Positions 54,556 to 64,000 of a DNA stretch of 64,000 nt are shown here, in pieces. How positions within the stretch are numbered: position 1 is the stretch's first letter; each line of letters opens with the position of its first letter. A program made the position numbers and the translations under genes. The stretch is from Beroe forskalii (Eukaryota; Ctenophora; Nuda; Beroida; Beroidae), in the NCBI GenBank assembly GCA_011033025.1, contig WFMF01000493.1:1-64000 (forward strand), in the 5' to 3' direction. The notes under the pieces are model-generated. The model did not search any database. It saw only the letters and a list, made by a program, of their open reading frames with translations, and had not been told where the DNA came from.

Positions 54556-54776
54556 CGGGTACTGGCAATGCCAAACAATATTTATCAAAATGATTTTAAT
54601 AATATATTTTGAATCAAAAAATATATATAACAATTAAGGTTTCCTCTGGCTCTAACCAGGGCACATGGCGTTGCGCCGCGCACGTAACCAAGTTACTCGA
54701 TCTAACCAGAGCTCTCTTTTGTGCGCTGCGCGCGCCGTCGTTTGACCTGGTATTAGGGAAAAATTAAAATAAAAAG

Positions 54777-55028
54777 GGTATGTCTCCCATATAAACGGCT
54801 CTGAGTGACGTCACATATCTAAACGTCAATTTTTCTGTATCCTAAACCTAACCATAGTCCTTACCAAAACCCTAACCTTAATCCTAACCCCAACCCTAAC
54901 AAATCCTGACCCTAACCATAACCCTAACCCTGGTCCTTAAAGCGCGGCTAGGTGCGCTTAATTATATTTTTCTGAGTGACGTCATTGTCATAGATAATGA
55001 AGGCTCCCGTTTATATGGGAGACCTACC
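54777..55028. mobile_element. 252-bp MITE with telomere-like core
   Basis: GGTATGTCTCCCATATAAAC at the left is mirrored by GTTTATATGGGAGACCTACC at the right. Next to each arm is a copy of TCTGAGTGACGTCA. The core (54841-54945) consists of degenerate CCCTAACC words. Confidence 0.82.
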
Positions 55029-55029
55029 A

Positions 55030-56880
55030 TAAAAAGTTAAATTTAAAAATAAAAGACAAAGTAAAACTTGCAAAATTGTGCGTTCCTAATGCCCACAAGA
55101 ACTTTAACCCTCAAAAGAGTAAATTTGAAATTAATGTGGCAAGGAATTTATTGCCCTTACCAGGGCCCTGGTTTCGCCTACATAGGAATTGTATCAAATT
55201 GTGTTATTATATGACAAAAATTTACACTACAGTACTATACTTCAGCTTCTATTACTAGACCTCCTTACATGCTGTTTTTTTGTTTTCTTTAGTGTTTAAG
55301 AAAGAATAGAAGGGAACAATTCTCTGTCTAATAAGCAGAAGTTTAATAATTATTTGAGGAATAACCCATTTGTGGCGAAGAAAAAGGGCATTAATATCAA
55401 CCATTGACTTTGTTTTTAACTAGTTTCTAAATTATTTTCTATTATTTTTCAGGCTTAGATTTTGACAGTTTTCTTGATAATCCAATGTCTTATCTATAGA
55501 GGTGTATCAGTATACTACAAACATGACAAAATACTGCATATCGATTTTCTAATTCAAGGATTGACATAAGAGGCGGACGAGACTAAACTGTGAATCATCA
55601 GCGGTTACCCTACAGTTGTAAGGTCTCCCTGCCATCTGCGATGTAGGTGTACCATCAGCAGGTGACAAAGGGAAACGGAGGGGTTTCGGCCCACATACCC
55701 CTCACAGCTTACAACTGCAATTTACACCTTTGTTGAAGGTGTGTTTTTAGAAGAAGTTAATTTTGTGTTTACTAATGAACTGAAGTGTGATGGTCCCATA
55801 CCATTATTTCTATACTCTATACTCTACTCTAAAGGCCCAAAAATTTTTAAGGACCTAAATCAAAATTCTGCTCTATAACATAAGTGTGAAAAATTCTGAT
55901 AATTTGTTGAACTTGATTGCTTACAGCATTGACTGAGGGGGACCCCATAGCAAAACACTAAAATTATGCAGCAAATAGCAATTGTCTGACATTGACAGAC
56001 CCTCTCGAGAATCAGTGCTGTCAGTGGGTCATACATTGTACGACAATGCAGCAAAAATGTCATGTAGAAAAAATGAAAAATTGGACCCCCTTGAACCCCC
56101 TCCCCCCCCCCCCCAAAAAAAGAAGTTATTTTCAAACAAGTTTTTTTGAAATTTCATCAACTTCTTCAATGGGCAGCATTGTTTTCTTAACCAGTTAAGT
56201 TCATTTTATTGTTATTATACCTTATTGGTGCCTATAATTTATGCACCAAAAAATCCATCATAACTGCATTTTTTGTTGGAATCTTATATATAATTTGGAG
56301 ATGGCACGTGAATTATGTCTGTGCGGGCGCACAGTTTAAATTTGAGCTTGCCAAGAAAATATCAAGGAAAACGAATGCAAACGGAAGAAATGAGGTGCCG
56401 TTGCTATGGAGTTGGATATTTGCGCACATGCAACATAAAGTAGTTCGTAAAGTAGTGCTACTATTACGTTAGTGATTTAAGCTGTCGAGATGTTGCTTTT
56501 AAATGTTGATGTTTTTAAATTTTTAGTTCATGAGGCATGTAGGAATATTTTGGACGACAGTTATCGGAAGTTTTGGAAAGTAGGAAGTTATTACAAAAAC
56601 TATCTAAGCAGTAAAGTTCAACCGATGAAATAAATTCGCATCGAACGATGTTTGATCCTACGTCTCGGCGTGTTTCAAAATTAATGAGAAGTTCACGAAT
56701 TTCGATTCAGAAAACTTTACGTAAACGTAAGGGAAAATAAAATTGTTGAACTAACAAAACACGACATGCGTGCGCATTTTAATCTTGCGCGCAACGCAGA
56801 AACTCTGCGCGTGTCGCAAAGTTATTTCAGATATAGTTACGAACTTATAAGACAAAATGCGCGGCGTGAAATTATGAATT
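55030..56880. other. Intergenic stretch, no supported gene
   Basis: AT-rich; a C16-type run near 56102-56115; a plus-strand ORF at 56209-56472 (87 codons) has hydrophobic N-terminal residues but no recognisable family. Confidence 0.45.
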
Positions 56881-56904
56881 TGATTTTGCGCTTAGTCTGA
56901 GCCG

Positions 56905-56941
56905 AGGGAGCAATGTAATTGCAGGCCCATCGGGCCTGCTA
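56905..56941 (+). mobile_element. Possible Helitron 3' terminus
   Basis: A perfect hairpin CAGGCCC-ATC-GGGCCTG is followed directly by CTAG and then T. This resembles the CTAG|T ends at 6929 and 50797, but the stem sequence differs, so it would be another family. The 5' end was not located. Confidence 0.4.
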
Positions 56942-57183
56942 GTGGTTCATAATTTAGAAATTCTCAAAATAAAGATGAGAAATAATCCACTAATGATTTG
57001 ATTATTTAATTGATGTTAAAGACTTGCTTAAAATGCTGACTTAATAAAGACCAATAAGGTTGATCCATCAGGTGTGTATGAGTTCAGTTGATCGGTAGTT
57101 GATGAATTTGTCTCTGGAATGGTTGCCCTTTAAACTTTTTAAACTTTTTCAAAGTTTGCAAAATATCTTTGTACATTTGAGCT

Positions 57184-57318
57184 ATGGTGAATTCTGGTAG
57201 CATCTATGTTGACAACAATGGTACAACAGAGATGAGATGCGAAGTAATAAATGCAATACAAGATTCTCTAATAAAGGATTGGGGAAATCCAAGTTCACAG
57301 AACAATCCTGCTCAATTG
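57184..57318 (+). CDS. SCLY: SCLY exon 1
   Basis: Encodes [20 protein letters not shown] through [13 protein letters not shown], the N-terminal substrate-loop region. Donor GTAAGT, phase 0. Confidence 0.93.
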
Positions 57319-60300
57319 GTAAGTGAGTATTTCATTCAGGTTTGTCTCTATCATGGTTGAAATTAAACCAACATAGTTAATTAATTGATCTAGCAGCTTC
57401 AGTGTATGATCCCCGGTTATTATTAATATTTGTGCAAATGCTATAGAACACTGGCCACTGCAAACATGCAAAGATTATTAAGGCTTGATTGTACTCAAAT
57501 TGAAGCCTTGCTAAATCACCTAGGAGTTTTCTAGATCAGTTCAGTTGATTATTCTTCCCTTGGGATGGTGGTGTTTGAGACACTTAGTTGGAAAGGGGAT
57601 AGTAAGTCTATTATCCAGGTTGAAGAATTCTCCTGGAATTTGGACAAATGGAGAATAGAATTTGACATTTGACTATTTCAAAATTCAAGTAATTGGATAT
57701 CAATTGTTTTTTTAGATTCTTATTTGACTAATATGAATGTATCTTTGGTTCAGGCTAAGCAAAGCATTAATCTCTCTCGCAAACGGATCAGTCATCTCTT
57801 AAACTGTAATGTTGAAGAAGTTTTATTTACATCAGGTAAATATATTGAATTCAATGAATTCCTTACAATATTATATTATAAAGTTTTTGAAAGTGACACA
57901 TTGTGTGTATATATAGAAGTAATTAATTAATTAATTAATTAACCAATTACAATAATACATCAACTTTGCTTTTAAGCAATACAAAAGAGTAGTGAAAGGG
58001 CCGAATAGATAAAGTCAAGCTTGGTCCAAAGGCCTAAATTACATAATATTGCCCCCTTCTTAGTACGTGTTTGGCATGTTGTTTTGACTTTAGAGCACAT
58101 ATCATGATCACTGATATTTCTGTGGCATTATAAATTGCTAATAGAATTCTTAAATCTATTCTGACAGGAGGCACAGAAAGCAACAACATGGTTTTACACA
58201 CTATAGCCAAGAGCTACTGTAATCCAGAAGTTGTCATATCATCCATAGAACATGACTCCGTCAGCCTTTATGCAAGACACCTTGCTGATCAGGTATTGAT
58301 TATTGAAGTGTATTAATTCATCATGATATTATGGAGATGTTTTACTGACATTTTTAGAGTGATGTGATGAATAATGATGATAATTATGCATACTCTCTGT
58401 TATTTTTTGATCCTTACAATTTGGGAAAATTTGCTCTGCCAAATAGTGCTTGTGTTCTAAATCACAACTGGGTTTTTCTGTAAGCTTCTTTTGCTGCCTT
58501 GCTGCCAGACCTTGAAAGTAACAAAACACTAGGTCACTACAGGGAATGATAAGGCTGACAGAAGTTCCTGTCAATGGGTCAGGATGCCTGATGGTAGAGA
58601 ATGTTGTAGCAGCTTGTACCCCTAACACCAAACTGGTTTCTGTGATGCTTGCCAACAATGAGACAGGAGTACTGTTTGATGTTTCATGCATATCTCAAGC
58701 TGTTAAGAATGCCTTCCCAGAGATATTGGTTCACACTGATGCTGCTCAAGCTATTGGTAAGTGGATTTTAAAATTTAGGGCTTTATAGGGGATATTGTAA
58801 ATATGATACCAAACTTGAAAGTGTTATCCATGTCTCTGACTCTCCACAGTTTCCCTTACTTGAATTGAAATGTCAAATATTGATTCTAAACACTAATTGT
58901 TCAATTTAATGCTCAAATATATGAGTATACATAATATATTGCTTTCAATGCTGTAATGTGATCTGTTCGTGACTGGAACCGGGTATGAAATTAAGAATAA
59001 TTTCAAACATTGGGTACTGTAATTTGACCCACCTAATTCTATAAATTCAGTGCAGCTTTAAGGGAGCCCGATTTTTCACCTATGGCAATTCACCTCAAAG
59101 AACTTAATCTCTCTGCTCTGGCCCTAACCATAACCCTTTGACTCTAACCCATACCTAAACACAGCCCTCACCCAGACCCTAACCTTTGCTTAGAGGTGAA
59201 ATTGTATGATGAAATGTCGACTGTCGTGAGGTGAATTTTTGTAGGTGAAATATCCGTCCATCATTCATAGGAGCACGTTGCAGCCACGTTTTCTAGCAGG
59301 CAATCTGTAGTGTAAAATGCTTTATCAAGCTAGTCGCTCAAAACAATATAAATTCACTGGTAATTTATAATAACATAAAATTTATGTATCAGTACTTCAG
59401 TACAACCTTTCAAGCCCTATATCTGCCATTTAAGGTATAAAAGCAATGACTTGTGAGTTGTGATTGTATTCCAGTGAAGGATAACTCATATAAGTCATAA
59501 CACATCATAATTAATTATACTTCCAGGTAAGATACCAGTAGATGTTGAGAGTCTTGGAGTAGACTACCTGACAGTTGTAGGACACAAGTTCTATGGACCC
59601 CGGGTAGGGGCACTTTACCACCGGGCTGGAGCTCCGTTACTACCCCTCTTCTACGGGGGCGGTCAGGAACACAGCCTCAGACCTGGCACAGAAAACACTC
59701 CCATGATTGCGGGTATGTGTGCTATTAGAATTGAAGATATTTACCTACCATAGTTAGAATTTTCGAGAATATTTTTGAAGTAGCCTATGGCACCTTCCCT
59801 TATGCTGTTATTCCTGCGATAGCTTCCAACATTGAATCCAGACCCCCTGCTTCACACAGGACTAGGGGCAGCAGCCGACATAGCTTCTCGCAACCTGTAC
59901 TCGGAGAGTTGTCTCATGCTGCAGTGTCGAGACCACCTGGAGACGAGACTTCGCGAGACATTCGGAGACAAGGTTGTGATAAACTGTGCCCAGTCTCCGA
60001 GACTTCCTAACACTTCGAACTTCGCTTTACTTCTACCCAACTGCAGGTCTGGTGATTATCTGATCAAGGAAATTATTTTTAGTTGAACTCATTTAGTATC
60101 TTTTAGAATGAGTACTTTCTTCGGAACGTCTGAAATGCAGAACCCACACGTACCAGTCACCAGGTGTGTTGCAATCAAAGCCAGCTTCTTTCATACAGCA
60201 TGGAATATTCTAGAAGATGAAATTCGACCATCTTAAATATTTCTCTTAATTTTTGCAATCTTCCATTCGTAGCAGGTAATACTGGTAGTATAATTGACCT

Positions 60301-60715
60301 TACTTCATTTCCCAGGAACGTTGACATTCTGAGGGAAGTTAATTTCACTGCTAGTAAAGGAGCAGCTTGTCACAGTCATAACACAGCAAGACCATCCCAA
60401 ATACTACTCAAATCAGGGGTCAGTGTTTCTACCTAACATAATAACATATACATGGTGTTGTCAACAGTCATATTCGTTGATTTTCAGAAAAGTAGAATTA
60501 TCAAGAAAGAAATGATCTATACTGACGAAAAATCTTGCAATGTAGCTGCCTTTGAAACTTCAAGTACAGAATTAAAACGCGCCCTCTTTCAGGTGCCCCA
60601 CGAAGTGGCTATGAACTCCATTAGGGTTAGTTTCGGTATCAAGAACTCACTCGAGGATGCTGAGTTCATCGTACAGGACCTTATACGAGCAACGAAAACA
60701 TTAGCCCTTAAATAG
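57184..60715 (+). CDS. SCLY: Selenocysteine lyase, 8 exons
   Basis: Exons: 57184-57318, 57754-57835, 58168-58292, 58543-58756, 59527-59712, 59860-60046, 60316-60418, 60593-60715; total 1155 nt, 384 residues, all phases matching. In-frame TGA two codons before the ATG. A class-V aminotransferase-fold, PLP-dependent enzyme that frees selenium from selenocysteine as alanine is formed, supplying selenium for re-use. Visible features: YVDNNGTTE near the N-terminus, [29 protein letters not shown] (PLP-contact Asp), [10 protein letters not shown] with Schiff-base K206, [20 protein letters not shown], and GAACHS with catalytic C328. GHKFYGPR and GAACHS separate it from the mitochondrial cysteine desulfurase NFS1. 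Slightly shorter than the vertebrate protein. No N-terminal targeting signal, so probably cytosolic. Confidence 0.95.
57754..57835 (+). CDS. SCLY: SCLY exon 2
   Basis: Encodes [20 protein letters not shown] and EEVLFTS. Acceptor GGTTCAG, donor GTAAAT, phase 1. Confidence 0.93.
58168..58292 (+). CDS. SCLY: SCLY exon 3
   Basis: Begins [17 protein letters not shown], the PLP-phosphate binding loop. Acceptor CTGACAG, donor GTATTG, phase 0. Confidence 0.94.
58543..58756 (+). CDS. SCLY: SCLY exon 4
   Basis: Contains [17 protein letters not shown] and [12 protein letters not shown], the PLP ring-contact region. Acceptor CACTACAG, donor GTAAGT, phase 1. Confidence 0.95.
59070..59255. mobile_element. 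Small foldback element with telomere-like core, in SCLY intron 4
   Basis: TTTTTCACCTATGGCAATTC then ACCTC at the left is inverted at the right (GAGGTGAATTTTTGTAGGTG). The core at 59117-59190 holds CCCTAACCATAACCC, CTAACCCATACC and CCCAGACCCTAACC. Confidence 0.65.
59527..59712 (+). CDS. SCLY: SCLY exon 5
   Basis: Contains the Schiff-base lysine in [14 protein letters not shown] and the GGGQE...[12 protein letters not shown] block. Acceptor TTCCAG, donor GTATGT, phase 1. GC content is noticeably higher than in exons 1-4. Confidence 0.95.
59860..60046 (+). CDS. SCLY: SCLY exon 6
   Basis: Encodes [20 protein letters not shown] and on to [16 protein letters not shown]. Acceptor CACACAG; donor CAG|GTCTGG, phase 2. 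Confidence 0.9.
60316..60418 (+). CDS. SCLY: SCLY exon 7 (catalytic Cys loop)
   Basis: Encodes [20 protein letters not shown], with catalytic C328. Acceptor TTCCCAG; donor GGG|GTCAGT keeps phase 0 for exon 8. Confidence 0.9.
60593..60715 (+). CDS. SCLY: SCLY exon 8 (C-terminus)
   Basis: Encodes [20 protein letters not shown] and ends ATKTLALK, stop, matching the C-terminal dimer-region order of the family. Acceptor CCTCTTTCAG. Confidence 0.92.
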   Translation: MPHEVAMNSIRVSFGIKNSLEDAEFIVQDLIRATKTLALK

Positions 60716-60908
60716 GCTATTCAACATGACAACATAGTGCTGTGTTAGGCTTAGTTTTTAGGTTTGCTGTGTTGAAATACAGAAATGATGTTTTATAGGA
60801 TTACTGTGTTTATAAGTTGTCGCTTTTTCTATTTGATTAGTTAATTGTTTCCGTTTGTATCGACTCCGTTCCCCCGCTGACGTGTAGTACACAGTACAAT
60901 TCAATTAA

Positions 60909-62693
60909 AGGGGTAGTTCACTATAGAATTGACTTTTAAGAAAATTAAAATGGTTATGATTTTATCACTTCTCACGTTGCATGTTATACAATGGTGAAAT
61001 CCCCATGCCTCTATCTCAATTAGGCCGCGAATTATTGCGGTTTATAGATTTCAGCGCGATGACGTCACGTGGGCACAACAGGTTGCCGCACAGCGTTACA
61101 ATACGTGTGAAATCTATGTATTGTGCACTGATATAATATAGAAGTATAGAGGTGTTAAATTGGGTACAACTGTCGGAATTTCAGTTGATCGTTTAAAATT
61201 TTGTTTTCTTCAATGTTTGCAATTGTATTGAACTATAAATTTCAAGTAGTCGTATGCAAGAAAAGAGTAATATTTACCAAATTATTATAACACACCTATT
61301 AAGTTGCAAATGATTACACGCTATATAGTATACTTCTTGAATCATGATATGTGTAGACTGTACCTAAGTACCTACCTATCGAGTCATAATATGTACCGTA
61401 GATTCATCATTCAACAATGTTTTTGTTTTTCTGATAAATTTTCATCCAACAGTGTATAGTAGTGTAGACTGACAATATATCAGAAAAGCAAAAATTTGAT
61501 TGTATGGAAATACCTTTATTGTCCATCTCTGCCCTTTGGCCATGTATGTGCTACTACCTTTACTGTGAGAATCGTAGTACTATCAAATTGCCCTGTTTTT
61601 CTACCACGTCTAAATAAAGCTTAGTCTCTGTTGTAGGATTCTAGCCCATAAAAATGTGGTAAGAATCGCTGACACGACAACAGTAGCCATCTTCAGGCGG
61701 AAGATCGTCGGAAAATTGTCTTCACTGTTTCTTACACTTGTGTTAGTCCCCTCATTCTCTGAACTGTCGTGTTAACATTCATATCCAACTGATCAACTGA
61801 AGCCGGCTTTTCGTCAGCAGCTTGCCCTTGGTTAAGACTTGAATCTAATAATATTGTCGTAGCAACCAGTAGTTAGTACTGCCGTGTTCCTTGCTGTCCT
61901 ATCTTCAAACTCACTTCCTGCTATAATATTTGAGCCATTTGAATCTTGTAAAGTTGTCAGGTTTATCTTCTTTTGAGCAGCTTGAAAGGGAGTGACCGTC
62001 ACAGCTTTCAGAAATCATTATACTATTTTACCTGCTTACTTACAACAATAGCTTATAGGTCATCATCACAGTTTAATCATAGTTGACATTGTGTTGTGGT
62101 GTTTTGTATAAACTCTATTAAAGTGCCATAAATTACTGTCAGATACATTTATGGGTGTTGTGAAAGCTGAATTACTAAGCGTGAGTGGTACTACAGTATC
62201 ATTCCTGTGATGTACATTTACATTCACTGTGTCCACAGATATTTATTTAAAAGTTAACATGAATCATGATCATACGTGCAATACAGGATGTAAAATACAA
62301 TATTATTCAGTATTGTGAGTTGTAACATATATTCAGGTGCCTTTTTTTCCATCCTGAATCCTGTTACCTCTTTATTGTTTGTGTTAATAAGTACCTACAT
62401 TACATCATGGGTTGAGAGAAAGTTTAATTTCAATAATGAGAAACAAAAAGTAATTCAAAATACACAAAACTTTCGGCAGGAAAAACACATATATTACCTT
62501 TCACATAGCGTATCTGATAGCGTTTGTTGCGGTGATGTGCCCACGTGACGTCATCGCGCCATAACATAAAGGTGCGATTTCTCGCGATCAGAGTAACTTA
62601 GAAACACAGGGATTTCACTAAACATATGTTTGCAGTAATGGTAGATAAAATAGAACATAAAAAGTGGCACTTTTTCTAGAGTGTACTACCCCT
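60909..62693. mobile_element. Long TTAA-flanked non-autonomous element (T2-type MITE-like)
   Basis: TTAA at 60905-60908 and 62694-62697. With the target included the left end reads TTAAAGGGGTAGTTCACT and the right end, inverted, TTAAAGGGGTAGTACACT, fitting the TTAAAGGRR terminus described for the T2 MITE group. Inverted similarity continues inward for ~170 bp, including GCGCGATGACGTCACGTGGG on both sides. No transposase ORF. It lies just after the SCLY gene and could affect its 3' end. Confidence 0.82.
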
Positions 62694-62697
62694 TTAA

Positions 62698-63773
62698 ATT
62701 ATAAGATTTTACAGCACAATAATTGTACACACTTACTGTACAGAGTACACACTGCGTACTGTTTCTTTTACCTATACTGACAACATTATTTCGATAACTC
62801 TCCTGAATAATACTTTTACGACACATATATAATAGCTCATTTCTTAATTCCCAGTTTGAATGTTGAATTTATCGAAATCGTATACGTGATGCACTGATGT
62901 AGCGTATTTATTTACTGCGCCGTTTTAACAGTGATTCACCTGCAATGTTATTATCATTGTGTACAGGAAAGGTCGTGAACCTTTTGATAAAATGGTACGT
63001 TTCTTTGAAATTAGGATTATTATCTCTACTGCGTATTTGTGTGTAGTATACCTACCCGCCCTAAATTGGCGTTTGCAACTCAATAGGCATTATCGCAGTA
63101 CGAATTGGCTAATAAGTTTGATGACGTTTTACCACATTTCTTCACACGCAGGTTTGAGTAGTTCTATTTAATGCAGTACGGTGTATTAAGCAGTACATTT
63201 TGTGTGTATTTGTACTTTGTATATTCTCAACGTAGCTTCATGGTTTGCACTTTAAAGTGTAACGTTTGGAAATTGGCATGTATTTATTTAATGAAACGAA
63301 CTGAACGGACATTATGAATTAAAATGCAGTGCATAATTTAGTATGCTTCATAAGTTTTCAATTGTTTATTGTTACTTATGTTTTTGTTTTCTGAAGGTAA
63401 TCTAAACTTCTTTCAAAAAAAGAGTGAAGTCTACGGCTAAACTTTAGGATAACATTTTCGTGATAAGTTTTATATTTTATGATTTGTGATGATTGGTATA
63501 ATTTTCTTTATCTAACAGTATCTAATACTGAACCACCTTAATTTATTCATTCTCTAATGGCTGCGTTTCAATGTTTACAATGTAAAGATATTATGGAAGA
63601 TCTTGATTATTGATGTTTAATCTTTCGTTTTGCTTATTATATGCAGAACGCACGAATTCTAATCTAACTCTTACTCGTTTTTACTCGTTCTTCACAAATT
63701 TCAATACTTAAACTGCATATTAACAAATGATGTCTGAATTCCTCTCTAAATCTTTCTAACGTCCAGGAAGGAT
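62698..63773. other. Intergenic stretch before the last gene
   Basis: AT-rich with no coding signal. The last ~40 nt is pyrimidine-rich and ends in the acceptor-like GTCCAG at 63759-63764 or so, just before the next start codon. Confidence 0.5.
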
Positions 63774-63841
63774 AATGGCACTCCAGTTAGCATCTCGGGT
63801 GTGTTCCAGGCAGTTTCTAGCATGCTCCAGAGCTCTGTCAA
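63774..63841 (+). CDS. First coding exon of a probable mitochondrial protein (partial)
   Basis: ATG in the context GATAATGGC opens MALQLASRVCSRQFLACSRA and LS, followed by donor A|GTAAGTG in phase 2. The segment has four Arg, no acidic residue and many Ala/Leu/Ser/Cys, the make-up of an amphipathic mitochondrial targeting peptide. The sequence TCTTTCTAACGTCCAG just upstream looks like a 3' splice site, so a 5' UTR intron or trans-splicing is possible. The mature protein lies beyond the window, so its identity is unknown. Confidence 0.6.
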
Positions 63842-64000
63842 GTAAGTGCACAGCTCATTGGGCATTCCGTAAATAACATTATATCATTCGTTTTGAAGTT
63901 TTCTTAGTTCTTTATGAACTAGCTTACGCCGGCGCGCAATGCACCTTTGAGTGTATAGTACAGACCTTCTAGATAAACGGTATGTACTAAAAATAATAGG

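Noticed and set aside
56209-56472. 87-codon plus-strand ORF with a hydrophobic start
   Set aside because: Single short hydrophobic stretch, no family match recognised, surrounded by repeat-like sequence.

Overview
The window is nuclear DNA of an animal, most likely a marine invertebrate. Genes have spliceosomal introns with GT-AG borders. One gene has the CH + LIM + bMERB domain set of MICAL-like proteins, which is known only from animals. The space between exons is about one third GC and full of small DNA transposons, foldback elements, Helitron-like ends, LINE debris and minisatellites. An early-branching lineage (cnidarian, ctenophore or similar) is possible, but nothing here proves it. 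All exon borders were read by eye from splice signals and reading frame; no search was run.

Layout. 1-9530: a 52-bp satellite, then nested mobile elements: a Helitron-like element holding a LINE fragment that is itself split by a hAT-like MITE, then a broken hAT-like element carrying a second insertion. 9530-12360: gene-poor, with a near-perfect 69-nt palindrome. 12365-12793 (minus): a short tropomyosin-like coiled-coil gene. 17610-50117 (minus): a 16-exon MICAL-like gene spanning 32.5 kb; the exons sum to 3114 nt, exactly 1037 codons plus stop, with every phase matching. Two single-exon genes lie on the opposite strand inside its introns: a lipoxygenase (20995-23268, intron 15) and a proline-rich homeobox gene (37922-38779, intron 7). 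50475-56941: Helitron-like and foldback elements. 57184-60715 (plus): an 8-exon selenocysteine lyase, complete at 384 codons. 60909-62693: a long non-autonomous TTAA-flanked element. 63774-63841 (plus): the first coding exon of a gene with a mitochondrial-type presequence, running off the window.

Most unusual observation: in the MICAL-like gene, several introns begin with tandem arrays whose unit is a copy of the exon end plus its 5' splice site. The LIM exon (exon 9) is followed by about 1.2 kb of ~21-bp units that repeat the codons of the last zinc ligands and the GTTAGT donor. Exon 7 is followed by four further ~50-bp copies of its own 3' end, three of which keep a GT donor. Exon 10 is followed by degenerate copies of its GTGGGT donor. 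The array beside an exon therefore supplies many decoy or alternative splice donors. The same gene also carries in-frame coding minisatellites in exon 8 and an unusually long linker between the CH and LIM domains.

Selenocysteine lyase (selenium recycling), lipoxygenase (oxylipin synthesis), the MICAL-like protein (Rab/actin membrane traffic) and the homeobox protein are not an operon or pathway. Their closeness is ordinary genome arrangement apart from the nesting.
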